Assembly: GCA_963281155.1 (NCBI GenBank)
Contig: CAUJLY010000006.1
Span: 4,650,001-4,714,000, forward strand
Direction of reading: 5' to 3'
Source of the DNA: Rhabditophanes sp. KR3021
Taxonomy: Eukaryota > Nematoda > Chromadorea > Rhabditida > Alloionematidae
Length of the DNA: 64,000 nucleotides
The notes beneath the pieces were generated by a model. It saw only the letters and a list, made by a program, of their open reading frames with translations. It searched no databases and had not been told where the DNA came from. A program made the position numbers and the translations under genes. Shown piece by piece: positions 1 through 14,615 of this stretch (positions within the stretch are counted from its first letter, which is position 1; every line of letters starts with the position of its first letter).

Positions 1-3000
1 GACATGAGCCAAGAATAAGCTCCTTGTTTACATTCATTGGAATAATCGTCATCATTAAGTGAATCGAACACAATACCTCCCAAATTTTCTTTCATAATCA
101 AATTAAGTTTGTAAGACAAAGTTTGTTGAGTGTCAAAAGCAACTTCGGAATTGGCAGAGAGACGAGCATAATTAGAGACGGTGTCGTACGAAATTGAGCT
201 TATTATTTTATGTTTCTTCAATTCCTGGCAAAGAACATTTTGAGAAAGCGAGTGCTTGTTATTGGAGTATCTTTTCTGTGAATCAACTTTGACGTCATTT
301 TCACTTGAAATTAGTACGTTGGCATAAACAGGAATGATTAAGTAAATTTTTCTCATGTTTATTCCAGACCGATCCCAAGCATGAATTGTTTTCAACAAAG
401 TCATCAATTCTTCGTTAGCCTCACTTGAAGTATCATTAGAACGTGTGATTGATGTTATACTTTCAGTATTAACAGACAAATAATCCAAATCATTTAAAGT
501 AGCAACATCATAGAATTGAGGAACTTTGGTTGCCAACATTGGCAAATTAACACTTAATATGGTAGTGCAGTCAGCTTTATGTATCCTTTCAGCTAATAAA
601 TTTCTCAAACCAATAACAAATTTCCCAAAATTTTGCTTCAACGAAGCATCCATCACTGTATGGCATTTCAATTCTACCCCACCAAATTCAAAGTTTTTGA
701 CATGACGAACAATTTTAAAAATTGTACTTTCTCTCTTCTCATCTAAAGGACAAAAGGAAATAAAAATGTGCTATCTTTCCACTAACCTGATATCAAATTT
801 CTAAACTCATTGACAGTCATATCACACCTAACAACTTGTTTAATACCAATTTTTGGCAACTTTGAATTAGAGCGTGAAAATTTACGTGCCGTCGCTTCGG
901 CATAAGTGTCTTTAAAGGAAATAGTACCATTTGCACTCAGAACAACCTCGTCAATCAAAAGCTCATCGCATTGTGAATGAGGGATTTTCTCTGGAACAAG
1001 TAATTGAGATTCCGCTTTTGTTGGTAGACGGTAGGTGCAAATTGTTTTGTATTTTTGCGATGGACATCTTTCGTTGGAAGTACCACTTTTTAATGAGCCA
1101 GCATTTGCCGTAATAGAATCAGTGTTTTTTTCCAAACATTTGTTACAAACTTGGCTCTCAGACAATACTTTCAACAATGTGAAAGGTTTATTAAGTGGAC
1201 AGGCTCCTTCAGCATTGTCTAATTCAATAGATTTCAAGGATGTACCAGCAAATTGATTAATAGATGTCCAAATAGCTTTCATTCTAATACTCTTGACATT
1301 ATCATAAGCAATGAATTGTTGCTTATTAACCAAGAATGGAACTCCGAATTCAGAGGAAAAGTGCTTAAATGTCTCATTGTTTTTCAAAACTTCACAAATT
1401 TCAGCTTGTCCTAGATGATTGCTGGATCCAAGACGTGACAAATAAGCTCCGGAAACAACTTTGTGACCCATATAGTTATCAACTACATTTTTAGTAATAA
1501 CTTGGTCCATTGTAAATTCCATACCAAGAGCAGTAAATTCAATAATTGTCATGTTTGGAGGAATTCCCCTTTTATTCCAATCTTTGGCAAAGTCGATCTT
1601 AAAATATTAATTAGAAATTTGAATAATCTTTAAATTACTTACAACATTTGTTTCATCTGTACTATCTGAAGTTGTTTTCTGAAGAGCTGAATGATGACCA
1701 GTAACGGAATCTTTTAAACTGTGAAATTTATAAGCTTCTAAGATGAAATAATCAACCGCATTAATCATTTCCCCAACAGGATACTTATTCGCGTATGAAT
1801 TTTTTGATGAAATTGAAGCGAACAATGTTTTCTCGAGTCCCATCTTCTTCTTCAATTCTAAAGCAAATTGAGTGAGAGCTTTTCCGTCAATATCCATTTG
1901 CATTGAACCATAGGTCCAGGCAATATTTAATCCATCAATGTTATGAATATCCATAAACTTCTTGATATTATCAACTAATTTGTTTCGAAAGAATAGATTT
2001 ATAGTTGCTGATCTCCATATAACAGATGAAATTTTGTTTCCGAGAGATACTACTAGGTAAGGTTTATGTCTAACATCCCAAGCTTCAAATTTGGCAAGAG
2101 CTTTAGTAAAAGCAGTTGAAATGATCAAATCACCGATAACCGTAAAGTCAATTTCTTCAATAACAATATGAGAGCAATATTTTTCTTTTAAATGCAAATA
2201 AACATCCATGTCATGAAGATTTGAGGAGTCTATTGTGCATAGTCTTGTGCATGCATTATTTCCACGTGTAATATTGACATTAATAAACTTCAAAGCTTTC
2301 GAAACCAAAGTGTGAATTGGCATCACTCCTTGACCACAAACATTCGTAGCATCATCTGCCTGTAGTGAGGTTAGGCCAATTCCTCCATATCCATTGCTTG
2401 AAATCCACTTTATTTTATTGGTAAAAGCTTCATGACTCACATTAACACTTTGATACCAAAAACCATCTGAACCAACAAAGGATGTTGATGAAGAGTCGGC
2501 ATCATAAATTGTGGCGTTTTCATCGTGAACGTATAGTTTACAAACATCAGGCAAAGTATAATACCCATTTGTCAGATTAGTGTAATGTGACATTGGAAAT
2601 TCATTTTTATGAGGAGCGAGATGATGAGTAAGGCTGTCATTTAACAGCTTGAATCCACGACTCCAAACATTAAGACCAACAATAAGTTTCTGTTTTGACA
2701 GACCTAATTTTACAGCTTCTTTAAAAACACTACTTAAAGCAGCGTATTCGGGAATAATTTTTGAAGAATGTAGGGGATCAGCATGGTGGATATACTTTGA
2801 GTCAGATTTGGGTGCTTTATTATCGAGATTGATGTAGACGGCATCCGTATTATTTGAAATAAATGACAGTTTGTTCTTCAAGGTTCCCAAGAAATTACTT
2901 CTCATTAAAACTACAATTTGAAAATGTTTGGAGTTTAGCTTGATTGACTCTGCTTCTACTTCATTTTTCCATTCTGTCAAAAATCTATCAAAAGTTGGCT

Positions 3001-3470
3001 CATTGAGGGAGTAATCGTCAGCTTTGAGGAAAATTCCATCGAAGTTCCAGTATTTCAACTTTCTAATAATTGCTGTTATCAATCTGGTACGAGAATATTG
3101 AGTATCTAGCATAGACAAATCACGATCATAGCCAACATCCAACAAGAGGGAAAGACTCTTCTTTGTGTATTTGAGGCTAAAATTTAGTAATTTAATCTAT
3201 GGCTGTAATAACTAACCCAGCTAACGATTCCCAATTTGTGTAATAACTTCCAGATTTAGAATCATGAATATTCTTGGTTTCAATTTCATAATCATGGCTA
3301 ATCAAAGCCGATCCGTAAATGATATGAGTGCAGTTAATATCAGAGAATACAGTGATGTTAACACGTTCATTTCTTTTAGGATTTGAGTAGCAATAAAAAG
3401 AGCTTGATTCACAGCTTCCAACGGAAAGTAAAATAACCAACAGTATCTGGAATACTTTACTATGATGCAT
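1..3470 (-). CDS. secreted triple GH18 chitinase-like protein, catalytically dead, 3' end cut by window edge
   Basis: Exons 3470-3217, 3176-1643, 1597-787 and 742 to the left edge join in phase to about 1,113 residues without a stop. Residues 1-21 form a signal peptide, so the product is probably secreted. Three GH18-type units follow. Unit 1 (about 22-390) starts with a CYxxP/YYTNW-like first strand. Unit 2 (about 395-690) and unit 3 (about 740 to the edge) each open with a cysteine-containing first strand, and unit 3 closes with a GGIVFDSLNDDD segment typical of the last GH18 strand. The DGxDxDWE active-site strand is degenerate in all three: DGIFLKAD (131-138), DGLNIAWT (499-506) and GGVELKCH (887-894). 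The catalytic Glu is replaced by Asp, Thr and His. I infer a carbohydrate-binding or structural role rather than chitin hydrolysis. Nematodes have many chitinase-like GH18 genes. The end of the gene lies outside the window. Confidence 0.85.
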
Positions 3471-6400
3471 TTTAAAATAACTTTCTACCAGATTTATCTC
3501 GTTTATATATTCGTTGTCCGTTTCTCATCACAAGATTGTTTTGTGGTATGTGTTTATATTATTGTGTAAAATGTTTCTATTCTTTAATCATTTTTATAGA
3601 CAAAAATCGACAAATCAAACTCTTGGCATAATATTTTTATTGAACTTAGTATATTTCTATTTTAATATAAACAATCATTTTATTTAAAAAAACTATTTAA
3701 TGTTTTACATCTTCAATACTAAACAATTTATCAATTTAATTTATTTTTGAGAATACCAGAATATATTTATTTATACATTTTTATTTTGTGATATGTGAAA
3801 GCAATGTTAAAAGAAATATTAGTTTGCAAAAAAGCAAAGCGTCAAGCTGAGATAATTCTATTAAAGCTTACACACTAGCTTGCAATTTTTTCTAAACTAT
3901 ATTCGTCATACCATCCACGAATAAATTAAACACTTACTTACAAGATTAATATTTCTGGCATCTATTTTCGAATTCAGATTAAAAAGCAAGGTTTCCCACA
4001 GCAAGTCCTTTTTTGTAACAATCATAATTTTTAAATGTATATTTAATAATCAACTGGCATATAATTAACTGGATGCTTCGAATTTACAAAAAAAGTTACA
4101 TTTAATACTAATTTCACTTAAACCTGTACCTCTTTATTTGAATGAAATGTAGTGGAAATTTGATAAACTAATAAAAAAATTTAGCAATACTATTATTTGA
4201 TTAAATTAAAGCAAAATTGAATTTTCGTTCTTTATGTGAATGAGTAGATAAATATTTTGTTCAAACTTGTCTAAAGTATTCCTTTTCTTTACAGCATTTG
4301 AATTTATTCATTAAAAGGTAAAATCACTTCTTGGTTGTTGTTAACAAATAATTAATAATTTTCCATTATTTTGACGATACCCTTTCATTATTAATTTTGT
4401 TTTAATGTTACAATTTGTGTTATTTTAAAAATAAAAAACATTGATATATTTATCTTAATGCACATTAACATCTTTTTGACATTGAACAAAAAATGGCTTT
4501 CATTATTGGCAACGACACATAATATAAATAAATATCTAAATAGTCTTAAAAAAGGCAAATGCCACAAATATAGTATATTAGTTTTCCTTGAAACCTCAAT
4601 TTTAAAACGATATCATAATGTACTGTTTATATTATTTACTGATATATGTAGTAGTTTGAATTCAATTTAATGCATTATAAATAATTCCTTGCTATTTAAA
4701 CACGTTTAAATCATTTATAATAAAAATTATATGCGGAATTTTTATTGAGCAAAGTAAATGGGCATATGCTTAAGTACTTCCTAAGCAGATCCAATTGTTT
4801 TTGTCTTGATTAATAACACTTTTCTTTTGAGTAAAGTTGACAATATGTCTTATTTTAAGAGTACAAATTTTACCCTTGCCGTTAACTTTTCGATGTTATC
4901 TATTTTTTTGACAATTATTGTACAAAATACTTTTGAAAAAATTTAACAAATATGGTATTTATTTATAAATTGTTTTGAAGAATATAGCTACACCACAACA
5001 TTTCAATATAAATGATAATTTGAACTTTATAGCTTGAGTGTGTATTCAATTAAGTTTAGACATAGTAAGAATTGTTCTTGAATATATTTAACCTAATATA
5101 ATGCGTGTATATCTTAGTTGATGAATATTAAAATATACAAAGAACATCTGTTTAAATAGTAGGCGGATTCTGTGATTGATGTTCTTGATAATGAGGATGT
5201 TATGTCTGATTAGAATGACGTCTATTGTGTGTGTCACTAGTCGAACCCTGGCCTTTGTCAATTAAAGTTCTTGAACAATAGCAAAGTGTTTTATTATCCT
5301 CATAATTCGTTGCTTAAAGTATGTCTATTTCTTTTATACGACCTTTTGAGTTTGACAATTAATAGCACATATGTTTTAATAATATACAAAAGAAATTGAT
5401 ATTTAAATAAGTTTGTAGTATTTTTATCATATTTCTTTCCAACTTTCTTCAAAATATTTTTATTGACAAATGTTTGAAAAATAAGTAAAGTGATAGATTG
5501 AAAAGTTGATACAATCAGGAAATTGAGTTAAACAAATAAATGTTAATACACATATACTGGGATCGTTCTTATTACAAGCATTTTATAAATGAACAATTTG
5601 CGTAAGGGATAATTAGTCATTGTGTATTTTAGCCCCAAAGCATTAAAATAAAAAAATTAAAAATTCCTTACAATGCTTTGATTTTGAAATGTCTTTTCCA
5701 TAGATATGAGACATCATTGTATTAAAAGGTATCATGAAAATAGACAATAAAGCTCTACATATTATTTAATACTTTCTGTCAACAATAAAATTATAAAGTA
5801 CTGATTGTAAATTTAGATGAACGGCTCAAAAACAATTTGGTTGATGATATTATGTATGTATTATAATTATTATTTACGCAAGGCTTTTTTCACATATACG
5901 ATAAACAGTAGTATTTAAGGAACTTCAAAGCTATTAAATGCAATTAAGCAAAACATGCTTATTCTTTACTTATATAAAAATACCACAAATATATTTGCCT
6001 TTGTATGGTGCCATTTATAAGACTGCCGCCTTCTAATTGAAGTCTGATATCATCAATATAATGTAAAAAAGCCGTTCGTACAGTTACACTTTCGATGTTT
6101 ACTAATACATTATTCTTTGTGTTATCCTGTTAGAATGAAACTTTTTACTATGTCAACGAAATATATTATTTTTTATGATAATATCATCACATACATAATA
6201 AAAATAAAAGTTAGAAGAAGAAAAACGTAGTTCATTTTTGAGTATTATTTTTTTGTTCAGTCCCCTCAAAAATCAACACTCTCCCCAAAATTATTTACCT
6301 GCTTATTTTTTCGGAAACAGACCGATCGTCACGAGTAGTCTTGAAAAAGAGATTCTATTCCAGAGTAACACAAATTGTTAACCTTTGCATATTCACATTT

Positions 6401-9400
6401 ATATATAAATATTTTATATAATCATATCATCTAGATAGTGATTACGCAAGATGCAAACGTTGAAGTTGGTCACTTTTTTATGACATTCAATTCTTATGTT
6501 CACCCCTCGTTGACTATCAACTGACCATGTTCGATTCTTTTTTTGATATTATTTGTTCAAAAATACAACCAATCTTATTGGGCTGCAGTATATGTATTTT
6601 TTGTGAAATTTCTAAACATACACAACAAAAAAGGGTTGTTAAAATTTGTCTTAGGCCCCAAAACTCGAGGCATAAATATTATTATGGTGCGAGTAATAGT
6701 AAAAATGTCAGCATTTAAAATTCTTTCCTTATCTTATCACTTAAGAGCATAAGAAATTTGACTTTGATAATCTTCAAACAAAGGGATGAAGTTTATAAAT
6801 TGTACAGTTTTAGAAAGAACAAGACGTGTTTGTAAGATGTTTATGAATTATGATTGGATTAAAAAGATGACCGTATAATTAGAAAAACAAAGTCTAGTTG
6901 TAAGGCTAATATCCTATTATTTTTAAACGTTAAATTTGATTAATATGCATGAAAAGTAAAAAATGTATTGTATAGTTGTAGCTAGCTCTTTTTTGAATAG
7001 ATGACCATTTATCATTTAAATGTGATTATAAAAAGTTGTGTCATTTTAACAGTCAAAAGAAGAATGCCATAACATTTATGAGAATAATTATCGTCAAGCT
7101 TAATATTTAACCACCATTTATTTTCAATTGTCAAATCACTCAAATATTTCCTCTAAAAAGCCGACCATTTAAATTAGAAACGTTTTAAATATAATGTCTT
7201 AATTACGAACATCTTAATACAAACAAATACCTTTTATTTTTTCCAAAACTAATTAAATGGAACATGTTTAGAAATTTATTTTTAATCAACAATCGAGAAG
7301 TAAATTAAAATTTAAGCAGCAGTATAGAGAGATTGTACGTATCTCATACACGATAAGTAAATAAAAACACAGTTACATTCCAATATTAATTTAAAATGTT
7401 ATAGTATTTTGTAAAACCTAATTTAAAAATATTATTTTTAAAAGACATTTTTGGGCTTATTTGTATTAATAGAACATTTTGTTTCGATTTACAAGGAAGT
7501 TCCTTCTGGTACAGGGATACTCTAGTGATATCTCATTTCTGAATTTCATATTTGAATCTCGAATCATGTTATACTTTACCGTAGTTTACTATTGTGTTAA
7601 TAAGCGAAACATACCATCTTAATTTCTGACTTTATTAATCATATGAATTTTTGGTGACGTTTAAAATATTTATATGTTTTGCAATTTACTTTTTTACATA
7701 ATATATTTTTTACTTGCATTGATAAGGGTGGTAAGGTTACATTAAAAGATGTTACGAAAACAACGTAATCACCGATATCAAATATCTTTTATTTGTGTAT
7801 ACTTTTTATATATATTTTATTTATGAACAGCTGTAATTCAGAAAAAATTTATTACTATCAATCAAAATGTTGCTATTGTGATAATCTTTGCTCGCTCCAT
7901 CATCTTATCTTACAGCAAATTAAGAACATACATACAATACGTTGGTAGTCAAATTTTATTATGATTGCAAGTCTAGATAATAGGGATAAGCATAAACCAA
8001 TTTTTCCGGGATTGTAGAAAATAAAAAGTAGATTTTTTGTGATTTATGTTATAAATATCATATATTAGGTTTATGCGCTGTCAACTGTTTACAGTTAGTA
8101 CGTTTAATGTTATTATTATAATAGTAGAAAATGAATTGTAAATGGTTCCTATTAAAATACCTATTAATCAGTATGCACTTCTTTTTATATTATATCATAT
8201 TATTTTTTAAATTTACTGCCTTAATTTATCTATCTTCGATTTATTATATTTAGGAAAACATTACAAAGGGCTGCCCTTACGTACACATTCAGTAGGGTAA
8301 GGTTGTTGAGATGTGTTGACTAATCTGATTAAGACAAATTATGAAACTATTTTGATTGTTATCTTAAATGTTTGTACATGAAATCTGCACGAAAGTGTAA
8401 AAGAGATTTTTTGTGTAAATATTTAAATTATTCTACGTTCTCTTCTTATCAATAAACAAGAACCATTTTTGATAATGCGGTATTATATTCTTTCCACAAA
8501 TCAGATAGCAAATTTCTATGAATTTATAATTCATTCATGTGTTTGTTTTTTGTCTATGTGCATCAATAACTTAATTTGTATTTTGAACACCATATGTTAT
8601 TCATATTAAAAGGTGTTTAGCTTTTTATATCATTCAATTGACAATAAGTGGCTTTAAACATTTCTGATATAATAAGATTCCATTATTGATATTCAATTTC
8701 TGATTAATTATACCTATGTAATGGTAGATGCAAGCCAAACATTCATCTTCAGTTAATTATCTTTTTTATTATTAAGTAGTATCTTTAAGCAAAAGAAAAC
8801 CCAGAAAGTAAGTTTTATTGTATATACATTTGATATTAAAAATAATGATAATGTGTGTTAATAAGTAAGGAAGCAGTTTGAAACTGTAATTTAGTTTTGT
8901 CAATGAAACAATGGGGTGCCAAGAATTGTCTTTGAAAGTTTACCCTCATTGTTCGCATATTTAAAAGCTGTCAATTTTTGCAATTTTATATAAACACAAA
9001 TATATCTGGTCAATGCACATTTGCGTATTAAAAAAGTATATTTATGACAGGATCTTAGCGGAGAGATGGAATTATTCTAAAAAAATGATGATTAAAGGCA
9101 AAGAAGATTACATTTATGACATAGTTAATTAAAAAATGCCAACAATCGCAATTTGTTTAATGAGATGTTTAAAAGTTAAAAAAGGCTTATCTTAAATATA
9201 AATTGAAAATGACTGGCTAATATTCTTATTTTGTATTGAGGTTGCAATATTTTTGTCTAAATTTATATCATTTTTTATTTATATAGTTTCCCCCGTCACA
9301 AAAAACTTATTAGCTATCAATTTCTTAGAAATATATGTTTATCTATATTTATATGCTTATTGTTTAACCCTATCTGTACGTCCCTTTTCAAAACACTTTT

Positions 9401-10128
9401 GGGAGTAATGAAATTTTCAACTACTTTAAACAACTACTAAATCTATCTTAATTGTCCACTGTTTAAAATGATTGACCCCTTATATGTGCGTCGATGTGTC
9501 ATCTCGTTTTATAGTATCTTAAAAGATGAAAATAGTTGAGTGTATTAAATAATTATATTGAGATATATCCGACGCTATATAATTGCTTACTTTTTTATAA
9601 TTAAATAACAATATTTGTTTGTTCAACTGGATTTGTGAAACAGGAAACTTTTACTTCAAAATTTGAATGGCAATAAAATTGGTCCCATACAAATTCTTAA
9701 TTTTATTTAAGGTTCATTTAAAATGCGTAAATGTCTTATTCCAAATATCCATTTTTGATTCCAAAAATAAATATATTTTTTTGATAAATATATGCTTTAA
9801 AGAGCAAAACTTTCAAAATATCCTTCAGTTCATAATACGACCTTCTTGCCCTGATGACAGACAATACAATGTGCAATTTGTTTAGCTGATGCTATCAAAT
9901 TAAAAGATACACTATCACTGTTTTCCCGGTGATACTTTTTTACTACCTTTATGATTATTAGGGGGAGCATATTTTGAGACAAGTGAGTGAGAGCTAAATT
10001 CACAGATTTGATAAATGCGATAATATAGACCGATTGTCATCTGCGGTTATTGGTAGTATCCAAAACAATTCATAATCTTTTTCTTTTTCTGTTATAATTA
10101 TAATAAATCAGCAAGTTTTGATATAAAC
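3471..10128. other. intergenic, no supportable gene
   Basis: AT-rich sequence dense in stops on both strands. The short open frames here (for example 4458-4670, 6527-6752 and 9667-9885) have simple composition dominated by I, K, N, F and Y, no recognisable domain, and no convincing splice partners. A tRNA-like B-box match near 5230 does not fold as a tRNA. Apart from the promoter elements next to 3470, I see no identifiable feature. Confidence 0.6.
3494..3510 (-). promoter_or_regulatory. TATA-like box and GATA-factor site just upstream of the GH18-like gene
   Basis: On the minus strand ATATATAAAC (3510-3501) lies about 32-40 nt before the start codon at 3470. It is followed by GAGATAA (3500-3494), a match to the WGATAR site used by nematode intestinal GATA factors. 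If the TATA element is used, the 5' leader would be only a few bases long. No trans-splice acceptor is obvious between it and the ATG. This is inferred from motif and spacing only. Confidence 0.35.
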
Positions 10129-10432
10129 TCAGGCGCATATGTAGTAAAATTGTAATACTAGTTTTTCGAAATCGTCTACATTTTTGCACACTAAAATCTT
10201 GTCAAATGTTTTGCAAAAATAAAGCACCCTAAACAAATGATTTAAATTAATTTTTCCTTGTCCATCAATTAACCATCCATTACTCATTGACCAATCATTT
10301 CCGTACAATTGATTGACTTCAACCACTAAAATATACTTAAAAAGCTTCTTTAATCACGCCTATCTAAGAAAGGGGTTGAAATTTACAATGCTTATCAACA
10401 CCTTTATCTAAATCTAACCTTCGTTCATTCAT
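10129..10432 (-). CDS. possible small two-exon gene or gene remnant, unknown function
   Basis: An ATG at 10432 opens a 31 nt exon (10432-10402). It is followed by a GT at 10401-10400, an intron ending TATATTTTAG, and a second exon 10325-10129 whose phase matches exactly. The product would be 75 residues. Its composition is protein-like (VEVNQLYGNDWSMSNGW, then a run with VLYFCKTFDKILVCKNV), unlike the I/K/N-rich noise around it. No domain is recognised, and the donor (GTGTTG) is weak. It could be a real small gene, the last exons of a longer gene, or a decayed copy. Confidence 0.25.
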
Positions 10433-13400
10433 CAATACGCTTTTTGCATGGTAAATAGTATCTAAAAATCACTTAAAAATTAGAATGACCATTAAGTTTA
10501 AAAAAGACATGCATTGATATTTATCCATTGCAAACGATTATTCATATTTATTTATATACCATATTACCAACTTCAAATCATTTTTGTTTTGTTAAACGCA
10601 TTTATGTCAAAATGGTTATTGATAATTACTTTATTAATACACTCACACACTTTCATAGCATTAATTCACTTTTTAAGCTGGTCAGCCATCGCTTAAACTT
10701 GTTTGATCTTTGCAATTGTAATTACATATTCTTCTTAGCATCTTTGTCCGACCATCATCAGATCGTCAGTTAAATGTTAATTATTTGGAAGTATCCTCCT
10801 GCATTGCAAATCACGTATATTTTTTATTTTACATTACAATCGACAGATTTAGTTTGCTATTTAGAGATAAAAATGTGAGTCCAAAAGATAGATACATATA
10901 ATTTATACTTACACTTATATCATCATTCCGTTCTGATACTTATTCAAACTGTTTAGAAGCGGTAAACTTTTTGTTAAAGAAAACAAGCCACAAAAATAAA
11001 TGACAAAGACAAGCCTATTCCCATCTGTTCTTGGCAAACAACACTTTACAGTGTGGCATGCTAAATTTTGACATTTTGCCATTTGATTGTTTACAAACTT
11101 TAATTAGCATGTTAAATCAAATCTATGGCAATTTAATAAATAACTCTTTTATTTAAAAACTGGGTGTGTATCATTTTAACGCAATTTGAGTCGTATTAAT
11201 TAAGATCCAACCATCTATTTCATCGTTCTCAAATCCATTTATAAATATACACTTTTCTGCAACAACGTTTTATCAAAAAATGTTGTTAAATGCAGTCTAA
11301 ATCTAGTTTCGTCATTTTTGGCCTTTTAAGTCTTGTTCCGCTTAAGCTTATTTGCAAAAAATTAATTTATCAAGAAAATAGAAACTGATTATAACAAAAA
11401 TGTAAAAAAGTTTACTTCTTAGGAAGTGTTTTTAGTTTTATGCAATTATATTGTTACATCCGCTGTAAATACAACAATTATTACACTACATACTTCTCTA
11501 TTTAATGATATTGTCGTTACATTTTTATTGTATTATGCTAACTTGCTAACTGCGAGATACACAATTGACACACCTGCCTATAAATAATATGGTCCTTTAA
11601 AAGTTTGGAAGATAAAAGTAGATTTAATTTGGAGGTCTTTTGTCTATTAATACATTAACAAAATCATTTTAGATTCCAGTTATTGTCAATATACTGCAAT
11701 GTCATATCGTGTGACAATAATTGAGAATGTTTTATTTTATTATGCCTTCCAAACATTCTCCTTCCTCATTTCATAGCCGCGTCCAAACCCTTTTTTGTTA
11801 AATTTATCTCCTTCAAGAAATCGGCAAGAAAAAAGAAAGTTTATATGTATAGTTTATGTTCAGTTCGGGTTATCACCCACAAAAAATAAGAAACAAAAAA
11901 TTCCTTATCACCATTCATAATTTTAATATTCATTAACGATAACGAGCCTCCCTTCTTTCAAAAAGCAATTTGTGTTGATATAGTACTTAAATAATTTAGA
12001 ATTACCCTTTTTAATACCTCTCAACTGAAAATTATATCAAAAATGATCGTATAAGAGAGAGCCATATCATCATACTCATCAAATTTTGAAGGCTGAATAA
12101 AATTCTTTTTTTGAATAAAACTTTTAAAAAGTGCTTGTCAGGAAGTTGGATAGATGCATTTGTAATATCAAAGTGTCAAATATTGTAAACATATTTTCGG
12201 TTCCTAAAATGCTTTTACTCCAAACTGTGTAATTTCTTTCTCTTCATATTACCCTAATAAAACTAAATTTTATGCCAAGAAAAATGTCTCGACTTTGTTG
12301 TCTATTTAAATCATAATAAACAAATTTTTTAGATATTAAGATATCTTTTTGCATATATTTATTTGTTTATTCTTAACCATTTATTACAACGACACTTAAT
12401 AAACACACTCATTACAACAGTTTTATGACCTAAGAGTTGCTCTTCTTTCCTATTGTTTATTCCATTCTAATATATTACTGATTCATTAATTATAATTGCG
12501 CGTAATTGATGTGATCGTCTAGTGAAAAGTATGAAGAATGTGTCGATGTTATCAGATTTGTATTATCATAAATTAATATGTTGTGATTTTTAACAAATCA
12601 TAAACATATTTTTAGTAAAAAAACTTTTTGATATAAAACTTTATACTAGTTTCTTTAACTTGAACATCATGTACCACTTGTCCTACTAAATTTAGATCTT
12701 ATAAAGGCGTACAGAGTTATTTTAAATGTGTACAATTTTTGTGTGTTCGAGTTACTTTTCTTATTTTGGATGTTACATTTGTTGTATACGTAAAGTACTT
12801 TTTAATGTTACATTCAGGGTACCAACTATTATGTATTTTGTTCTCATTCAGCATTTCGATATTTAACTTAACCAAATACTCAGATATTTTATTTTAGGTG
12901 TCTGAGAATTATGTTTAAAAATAAGAAAATTAATAAATGATTAAGTATGTGAATTATTATCACTATTACCATTATTATTGAATATAAATTGGGCTGGCTA
13001 TTTAATCTCATCACTGATCACCATTATTTGTCGGCTTCAAAACGTATAAAGTAAAGTGATCGCCATTATTTACACAAAAAAAGAAAAGTTAATATTAAGA
13101 TAACATTAAATCTAACTTTATGACTTTACCAAAGAGATCGAGTATCGCTATTAAGTCGAAAGAGGTTTGATGGTTGCAACAGATTATTAGCCAAAAACTT
13201 ACTTAATCCGTATGATAATCCTATTAATATAAATATATCCCTATGGATATAAAAATTGTATATAAATTTTGGGAAAAAATATATATGAATTTGACAAAGT
13301 AAATAACTAGATATGAAGTTAATAATATTCCATATGGTATATTTTGTGTACATGTTTCTTGTAGCTTTTAACTATTGCAAGTACTATCGTTACAATGTAG

Positions 13401-14520
13401 TCTCGTTGTTTTATATTTAGATGTATTTATATGATGGTGGTGACAAGCACAAACTGAAACGTTTCGTCTTCAACGATCGTTACTTAAAGTTTGGGCGTGT
13501 GTATTTTGCCTATACTTAATATTTCAAAAGAAGAATGCTGATTATGTAATGAAAACGATTGCAAAGACATGTAAATGTATAAAACGCATTGTGTGGTGGT
13601 TTGTGATTTGGCTATTTACAAATTTGAATTTTTTCACGTGTATAATAACTATTACTTGTTTTTTAGTGACACGTTAAAAATAATAAACTTTGCATTGTTA
13701 TTACTGATGATTGATATGACAAAAAGTGGTCAAGGGTGTTACCGATTACAAATTCAATTAAAGTGTAATTTGATAGAGTTAACATTTAAGTTGATGGATG
13801 GAGTGATACATATGCTACCTTTCATTATCAAGACATCACATCTTTCTTCTAAATATCCGCCTGGCTATTTGACAAGCCTCATTGGTAAAGACAAATCATG
13901 GGTGAATGAAAAGCCGATTGTTCAAAAGTAAATAATGGTGGTATTTATTTGGGTGCCATATTAGTCATGTGTATCTAAAAGAGCATATATATCCGAACGC
14001 TCTCATAACAAATTCTAATATATCTATTCATGCCGTCCTTGGCTTTTTTTAATTCCTCCAATGTACCCTTTTTTATGTGAATTAATTTATTTGCGTACGT
14101 GTTTATAAATATATTCATATCTATCATTTATTAACCTAAGCTATTTGTGGTACACTTGCTTTTTTATGAATGCATCTGATACATTTTTTAGGTTTACTCT
14201 CTGACACAAACTTTGTGACTTCTGATTTAACCCACAGTGTAACCACTTTTCAACTTATCCAGAACCTCTTGTCTAGTTCTTAAAATTACTACTATCAAAC
14301 ACTTTGACTTTAACCCTTATTGGAAGGTTTATTAATAAAAAAGTCGCTGGCCAACTTATACACGTTTTAACAACTTCAGCTTTGTTCTCTTTGTTTTACC
14401 TTGCTCAAATTATGCACCTTTCTTATGTACATTTTAATTTGGCATGACCATTTAATAATTAGTTAAGTAAAACTCTTACACCATTAAACACGCGTTTACA
14501 ACTATTTACCATTTAAAATC

Positions 14521-14615
14521 GTTTTATTCGAATGTTTTATAATTTAAAAGCGTTTTATTTGAATGTTTTATAATTTAAGAAACTTGGCAATTTAAAAAGT
14601 TTTATAATTTGAGAA
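14521..14615. repeat. 31 bp tandem repeat, two copies plus a partial copy
   Basis: GTTTTATTCGAATGTTTTAT followed by AATTTAAAAGC (14521-14551) is repeated almost exactly at 14552-14582. A shorter relative containing AGTTTTATAATTTGAGAAAG lies at 14598-14617. This is a small local minisatellite without coding potential. Confidence 0.75.

Noticed and set aside
5205..5270. tRNA-like B-box (GGTTCGACT on the minus strand)
   Set aside because: Flanking bases do not pair as a T-stem, and no acceptor stem or A-box is found at the right distance.
8262..8302. Short inverted repeat CCTTAC...GTAAGG, possible hairpin RNA
   Set aside because: Only about six base pairs with a loose loop, too weak to call a microRNA precursor or terminator.
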